Notes under the pieces: generated by a model
The model's input: the letters and a program-made list of their open reading frames with translations, nothing else
What the model was told of the DNA's origin: nothing
Databases searched by the model: none
Shown here: in pieces, positions 59,020 through 64,000 of the stretch
Layout: each line of letters begins with the position of its first letter
Position numbering within the stretch: the first letter of the stretch is position 1
Made by a program: the position numbers and the translations under genes
Source of the DNA: an uncultured Clostridia bacterium
Lineage (GTDB): Bacteria > Bacillota > Clostridia > Christensenellales > CAG-138
Length of the DNA: 64,000 nt
NCBI GenBank assembly: GCA_947168855.1
Contig: CAMVNO010000005.1
Coordinates: forward strand, 152,439-216,438
Reading direction: 5' to 3'

Positions 59020-60111
59020 TCAGATAACAGCGATGATCCTGTTTTCGCCGTCGAATGCAAAGTCGGTCCGTTTCGCAAGCTTTTTGGCGATCGTTGCGGA
59101 AAGCGAATCGCCGTCGGTCAGCGGGTCGAAGCGCGCGCCGCCGTAAACGGCGGAAACCGCGATCGAACCGTCGGCGTCGGAATGCTCAATGCTCACGCGG
59201 ATCGGGAAGCCGTTCTGCGTCTCGCGAAGCTTCGGCAGCACGCCCTGCATGACGATCTCCTCAAAGACCAGGATCGTACGGCGGAGCGCCTGCGCGGACA
59301 GCATCGCGCTTTTGCCGAACTGTTCAAGCGCTCTCAGAAGCGCCGGATAATCGGGCTCGGCGTCCGCGATCTCAAATTCGAGCGTCTTAAGCCGCTTGAT
59401 GAACCGGCGCGTGCGCTCCTTTTCGGGATGCTCAAAGATCTGCTCCGGCGTCCCGTCTTCATAGATGCCGCCGTCGTCCATGTAGAAAACGCGGTTCGAC
59501 ACGTCGCGCGCAAATTTCATCTCGTGCGTGACGATCATCATGGTCATGCCCTCCTCCGCAAGGGAGCGGATGACGGACAGCACCTCGCCGACCATCGTGG
59601 GGTCGAGCGCGGAGGTCGGCTCGTCGAAGAGCAGGATTTCGGGCTTCATGGCGATTGCGCGTGCGATGGCAACGCGCTGCTTCTGTCCGCCGGACAGCTC
59701 GCTCGGGAAATTCTCCGCCTTATCCCTGAGCCCAACGCGGTCCAGAAGCGTCAAAGCCTCCTCATGCGCCTGCTGCTTCGGCATTTTCAGCAGATGCACC
59801 GGCGCAGACATGATATTCTCGACGACGGTGAGGTTGTCGAACAGGTTGAACGACTGAAACACCATGCCCATCTTACGACGGACCAGGTTCATCTTGCACT
59901 TGGGGTCCGTGATCTCTTCGCCGTCGACAAAGATTTTCCCGGAGGTGGGATCCTCCAGCCTGTTCAGACAGCGCAGAAGCGTCGATTTGCCCGTGCCGGA
60001 CGGGCCGATCACGGAGATCACGTCGCCCTTGTTGATCTCAACGCAGACGTCTTCAAGCGGCGTCGCGTTCGGGTATTCCTTTCTGAGATGCTCAATGCGG
60101 ATCATGCTCAT
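59020..60111 (-). CDS. GlnQ-type amino-acid ABC ATPase with C-terminal degenerate GHKL-like domain
   Basis: [42 protein letters not shown]; extra about 120-aa C-terminus [16 protein letters not shown]...[22 protein letters not shown]. Confidence 0.88.
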   Translation of the reverse strand: MSMIRIEHLRKEYPNATPLEDVCVEINKGDVISVIGPSGTGKSTLLRCLNRLEDPTSGKIFVDGEEITDPKCKMNLVRRKMGMVFQSFNLFDNLTVVENIMSAPVHLLKMPKQQAHEEALTLLDRVGLRDKAENFPSELSGGQKQRVAIARAIAMKPEILLFDEPTSALDPTMVGEVLSVIRSLAEEGMTMMIVTHEMKFARDVSNRVFYMDDGGIYEDGTPEQIFEHPEKERTRRFIKRLKTLEFEIADAEPDYPALLRALEQFGKSAMLSAQALRRTILVFEEIVMQGVLPKLRETQNGFPIRVSIEHSDADGSIAVSAVYGGARFDPLTDGDSLSATIAKKLAKRTDFAFDGENRIIAVI

Positions 60112-62393
60112 TTTGCCGCGCCTCCTTTCGCCGCTCTGCGCCGTTTCGGGTCAACGCCCTTCAATACCCGCCCCAGAATCAACGTAATGATCCAGGCAAG
60201 AATGAAATAGATCAGCGCCGTCGCGATCAGCGGGAAGAACGCCTCATAGGTGCGGGCGCGGATGATGTCGCTCATCTTCGTGAGGTCCTGCACCGCAATG
60301 TAGCCGACGATCGACGTGGATTTCAGAAGCGAAACGATCTCGCCGCGATAGACCGGCAAAAACCGCTGCGCCGCCTGCGGGAAGATGAACCGGAAGAACG
60401 ACTGATTCTCGGTAAAGCCGAGCGCCAGCGCCGCTTCGCGCTGTCCCGGATCGATGCTCTCGATGCCGGAACGCATGATCTCGGACGCGTATGCACCGAA
60501 GTTCAGCGTAAAGCCGATGATCGCAACCGTGATCGCGGAGAACGGCGTCTTTGCAAACACGACGTAGTAGAGCAGCATCAGCAGCACGACCGTCGGCGTG
60601 CCCTGCAGCAGCTTCACATACAGGTTGGAGATCGTACTCGCAAGCTTCGAGCCGGTGCGGCGGAACATGCAGATCAGAAACGCAAGGACCGTGCCGAACA
60701 GCACAGAAAGCACGGTGATGAAGCACGTCGTTCCGACGCCCTGCGCGATCAGCTTCCAGCGGCTTTCGCGGAGGAAGTTCTTTTCAAAGCTCGAAGCGAT
60801 CCTTTGGAAGAGGGTTCGCTCATCCCTGGCGACGATCCCGAGATCGATTGCCGGAACCGACAGACCCATACCGCCCTCATAGACGGTGTCCGAAAAGAGC
60901 ATGCTCGCTTTTCGTTCCTCGGTCACCGATATGGGACCGATCAGCACATCGTATTTCCCGGCCGAGATCCCTGCAATGCATGAGGTCAGCGTGCCGGTTT
61001 CGTATGCAATGGCATAGCCGTATTCCCGCGCAAACCGGGTGATCAGCTCGACGGCAAATCCCGTATACGCGCCGTTCGACACATAGGTAAACGGCGGCCG
61101 GTCCGGAAGGAGCGCAACGGTGATCGTTCCGTTTTTGCCGTTCGGGACCGTCGGATCGAACGCCTGCTCCGCGTTCTTCGCGTCGTCCGACCATACGTTC
61201 TGCAGACGGGTCAGTTCGCCGCTTTCCCGGAGTCCCGCCACAAAGGCGTTGAACTCCGGCAGAATCTTTTCCGAAAGGTCGCTCGCCTTGCTGAACGCAA
61301 AGGAATAGCCTTCGACATAGAGCGGCTTTGAAAGATACCCGATCTCCGGTTCCTCTTCGCAGATGCCGCGGATCGTCGGCAGATCGCCCGCATAGCAGTC
61401 GATCGAACCCGACTTCATGGCGAGGACCAGATCGCTGTTGCTCTCCTGATAGACGTAGGTGGAATCGGGGAACAGTTCCAGCACGATGTTTTCCAGGCTG
61501 AAGCCCGTCACCATGCCGATCCGCTTTCCGATGTACTCCGTATAGCTCGGCTCGCCCGCGATGATCTCGTCCGAACGCGCCGCGACGACGATACCGCCCT
61601 CGCTGACCGGATCGGAGAAGAGGACCTCCTCCTCGCGCTCGGGCGTGACGTTCATGGTCGTCGTAAACTCATACTTGCCGGACGCCAGCGCAGGAATGCG
61701 CGCCGAGAAATCGACCTCGCCGATCTCGATCGCGTAGCCGTACTCGCGGCAGAACCGCACGGCGACGTCGATGTCGTAGCCGACGTTTTTGCCGTCCTTG
61801 ATGTAGGAAAACGGTTCGTCCGTCGAAGTCGTAACGACGTGGATGGTGCCGTTTTCGCCCGTCAGATCGGACATGTCGACGACCTTCTTCGATTCGTCGA
61901 CGCCGAACCAGGTCCGGTCGATCTCGTCATACACGCCGTTCGCCTTGATCTTCGCAAGGAACTGATTGAATTGATCGCGCAGCGCCTTTTCCTCCGGATC
62001 GTCCTTGCGGAACGCAAAGGAATAGCGGTTGTTCGTCAGGCGTTTATGGAAATAGTTGATCTCCGGCTCTGCGGCATGGATGCTTTTCAACGCCGGCTCG
62101 TCTCCGAGGTAGGCGTCGATCACACCGCTTTTGAGCGCGATGTTCATGTTCGGATAGCCGTCAAAGTACAGATACTCGCTTTTCGGGAAATACCTGAAGG
62201 TCTCCGCCTCCATGTTCGTGCCCGTCAGGATGCCGATCTTTTTGCCGATGAACGCCTCATAGCCTGTCGCCTTCTGCGCGATCTCGCGCTGCTTTGCGCT
62301 CGGAATCAGCGTCATCACGACGGCAAGCGCCAGCAGCGCCGCCAACACGCAGACGATGACGATATCGACCTTTCTTGTTTTTTTCACGCGCAT
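60108..62393 (-). CDS. Fused amino-acid ABC transporter: two SBP_bac_3 domains plus permease
   Basis: Two SBP_bac_3-like repeats (each with IGILTG/IGMVTG...[22 protein letters not shown] type segments) and permease [24 protein letters not shown]. Confidence 0.92.
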   Translation of the reverse strand: MRVKKTRKVDIVIVCVLAALLALAVVMTLIPSAKQREIAQKATGYEAFIGKKIGILTGTNMEAETFRYFPKSEYLYFDGYPNMNIALKSGVIDAYLGDEPALKSIHAAEPEINYFHKRLTNNRYSFAFRKDDPEEKALRDQFNQFLAKIKANGVYDEIDRTWFGVDESKKVVDMSDLTGENGTIHVVTTSTDEPFSYIKDGKNVGYDIDVAVRFCREYGYAIEIGEVDFSARIPALASGKYEFTTTMNVTPEREEEVLFSDPVSEGGIVVAARSDEIIAGEPSYTEYIGKRIGMVTGFSLENIVLELFPDSTYVYQESNSDLVLAMKSGSIDCYAGDLPTIRGICEEEPEIGYLSKPLYVEGYSFAFSKASDLSEKILPEFNAFVAGLRESGELTRLQNVWSDDAKNAEQAFDPTVPNGKNGTITVALLPDRPPFTYVSNGAYTGFAVELITRFAREYGYAIAYETGTLTSCIAGISAGKYDVLIGPISVTEERKASMLFSDTVYEGGMGLSVPAIDLGIVARDERTLFQRIASSFEKNFLRESRWKLIAQGVGTTCFITVLSVLFGTVLAFLICMFRRTGSKLASTISNLYVKLLQGTPTVVLLMLLYYVVFAKTPFSAITVAIIGFTLNFGAYASEIMRSGIESIDPGQREAALALGFTENQSFFRFIFPQAAQRFLPVYRGEIVSLLKSTSIVGYIAVQDLTKMSDIIRARTYEAFFPLIATALIYFILAWIITLILGRVLKGVDPKRRRAAKGGAAK

Positions 62394-62509
62394 TCACCTC
62401 TGTGTCAGATGCGTTCGGTATACCGTACCGTCGGTCCGTGCAAAATCCGTACGTTCCGGCGGGGCGGAGAAGTACCGTCCTGCGGGAACCGGTATGCCGG
62501 TCGGACCGT

Positions 62510-62929
62510 TTACGGTCTGCCGTAATAAAACTCGGTTGCGGTCACGTTTTTCTGGATCAGAACGGAGCTCTGATGAAACGCCGCGATCAATTCGTCCGCA
62601 GCGGCGTGAACGGCGTCCGCGCTCGTATCGCTCAGATAGATCACGATCGTGTATTCGCGATAGAGCATATCTCCGTCTGCCCAGCCGCCGTTCGCCTCCT
62701 GGATCGTCCAGCCGCCGACATGCTTGAGCAGAATCTCCTCCGCTTTCGTTTTGGCTTCGTCCGGCGCAAACACCGGTTCGTTCGTATCCTTATCGTTCGT
62801 GCCGAGATACATGACGTACTGCACGTCACCCGCCGCCTGTTTCGGCAGCAGCGCAACGATCAGTCCCGCGATCGACAGGCACAGTGCGGCGACGGCGATC
62901 ACGATCGCAGCAACGGTTTTTTTATTCAT
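62510..62929 (-). CDS. Hypothetical exported/membrane-anchored protein (DUF3574-like)
   Basis: N-terminal TM; QYVMYLGTNDKDTNEPVFAPDEAKTKAEEILLKHVGGWTIQEANGGW. Confidence 0.7.
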   Translation of the reverse strand: MNKKTVAAIVIAVAALCLSIAGLIVALLPKQAAGDVQYVMYLGTNDKDTNEPVFAPDEAKTKAEEILLKHVGGWTIQEANGGWADGDMLYREYTIVIYLSDTSADAVHAAADELIAAFHQSSVLIQKNVTATEFYYGRP

Positions 62930-62954
62930 AAGGTAACTCCTTCCCCCGCGTCCG

Positions 62955-63920
62955 TTACATCTCCTGATGGAGCTTGCGGAACTTCGGAGACTTGGAATCG
63001 AGCACCTTGAAGCTCTCCTCCGACGGAATATCGTTCTTGCCGGAATCGATGTAGTTTCTCAGCACGCCGACCAGCACAAACGGCTTGATAAAGACCGAGT
63101 GGATGATCGCCCACACGATGATCCCGATGAGCGCCGCGAAAGCGATGGGCAGCGCCTTGGGATTGATGAGGATCTGCGCGAGCCTGCTCGACGTATCGGT
63201 AAGGTTTTCCGTCATCCACGCCGCCAGCGGCTCATAGAACGTCTGTCCCTTCAGGATCAGGTAAGAAATGACGCCGAACACGCCGCCGATCCCGAGCAGG
63301 GAAACAAGGCCCATGCCGAACACGCGCCCCATGTTCTTTGCAAACGTTTTGCCGTGCTTGAAAAACAGCACTGCGCCTTCGCACGCCGCCCGCGCGGGCT
63401 TGACCTCCTTGCGGTAGAAGACCCAGCCGAGGCAGCAGTCGCAAAGGTAATTGACGATCGTCTGCATAACGGAGCTCACCGCGCCGCCGATCGCGCCGCC
63501 GGTATCGCCGCCAATGCTTTCGCCGAGCTTCGTGATGCCTCTGCCGATCTGGTTGAAGATGCCCCGGATCACGCCGGTGATCGCAAAGAACGCCGCAACG
63601 GTCGCAAAGCGTTCCTTCACGACCTTCTTGCCCTCCCTGATGACGTCGTCGGGCAGTTCGCCTTCGGAAACGCCGCGGGTCATCATGGCGATCTGTCCCG
63701 CTTTCAGCGCATACGAAATGAACCGCGTGATGAGGATCAGCGCAACGATGCCGATCACAGCCCCGATCAACAGACCGATCGGTCCGTTTTGCGCGTATTT
63801 TTCACCGAGGAAATACCCGAGCGTTCCCGCGCCGAGAAGCAGCACGACCGAAATGATGTCCCAGAACACGCGACGCAGGGAGAATCCGAGCGTCTTTTTG
63901 TAGATTTGTTTGTTGTCCAT
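62955..63920 (-). CDS. Hypothetical multi-pass membrane protein
   Basis: 321-aa ORF with several hydrophobic helices and Gly-rich linker. Confidence 0.75.
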   Translation of the reverse strand: MDNKQIYKKTLGFSLRRVFWDIISVVLLLGAGTLGYFLGEKYAQNGPIGLLIGAVIGIVALILITRFISYALKAGQIAMMTRGVSEGELPDDVIREGKKVVKERFATVAAFFAITGVIRGIFNQIGRGITKLGESIGGDTGGAIGGAVSSVMQTIVNYLCDCCLGWVFYRKEVKPARAACEGAVLFFKHGKTFAKNMGRVFGMGLVSLLGIGGVFGVISYLILKGQTFYEPLAAWMTENLTDTSSRLAQILINPKALPIAFAALIGIIVWAIIHSVFIKPFVLVGVLRNYIDSGKNDIPSEESFKVLDSKSPKFRKLHQEM

Positions 63921-64000
63921 ATTTACCTACTGATCCTTATGGTTGATAATCTGTCCCGTGAAACTCGCGGGATCTCAGCCCTTCAGGGCGTTGAAGACGA

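Noticed and set aside
63921-64000. Partial minus-strand CDS at the right edge ending near 63975 (..VFNALKG*)
   Set aside because: Too short to support as a coding feature.

Overview
GC-rich chromosomal window, probably from an anaerobic Firmicute (Clostridia-like). The evidence is a CIRCE element on clpB, sigma-A-type promoters, a large anaerobic cobalamin operon, and dapF-dapL. Almost all of it is dense protein-coding sequence. I saw no tRNA, rRNA, CRISPR array, prophage or transposase.

Main blocks:
(1) 0-8 kb: M42 peptidase fragment, small hypotheticals, CIRCE-clpB, HD hydrolase, tyrS, DUF6273-type lipoprotein.
(2) 8-14 kb: a likely preQ1-I riboswitch upstream of a VUT/YhhQ queuosine-precursor transporter, SDR, DUF296, a YwaF-like gene split by an in-frame TGA, a lipase-like membrane protein, and a QueT-PAP2 fusion.
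(3) 14-33 kb: about 19 kb minus-strand cobalamin/metal-uptake operon, from a cobalamin riboswitch and a tandem-CbiK lipoprotein down to cbiC.
(4) 33-40 kb: CopA, then STAS/APH/GHKL regulatory genes.
(5) 39.6-49 kb: a four-gene flavoprotein operon, including a protein resembling the Propionibacterium polyunsaturated fatty acid isomerase, divergent from an acyl-ligase/ACP/thioesterase triad.
(6) 49-56 kb: pyrG, glnA, dapF, dapL, glmS.
(7) 56-64 kb: SpoIIE-type phosphatase, STAS, GlnQ-GHKL fusion, SBP-SBP-permease fusion, hypotheticals.

The strongest unexplained signal is a family of intergenic hairpin arrays at 13854-14129 (two elements, tail to tail) and 56261-56398. Each starts with a GGGG[A/C]TGTT...AACA[T/G]CCCC hairpin just after a CDS. 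Short unique hairpins follow, separated by a constant ATGAATTG, and the element ends in a TTTTCCGT-NCGGAAAA palindrome. Comparing copies shows conserved unit order, identical spacing and compensatory stem changes.
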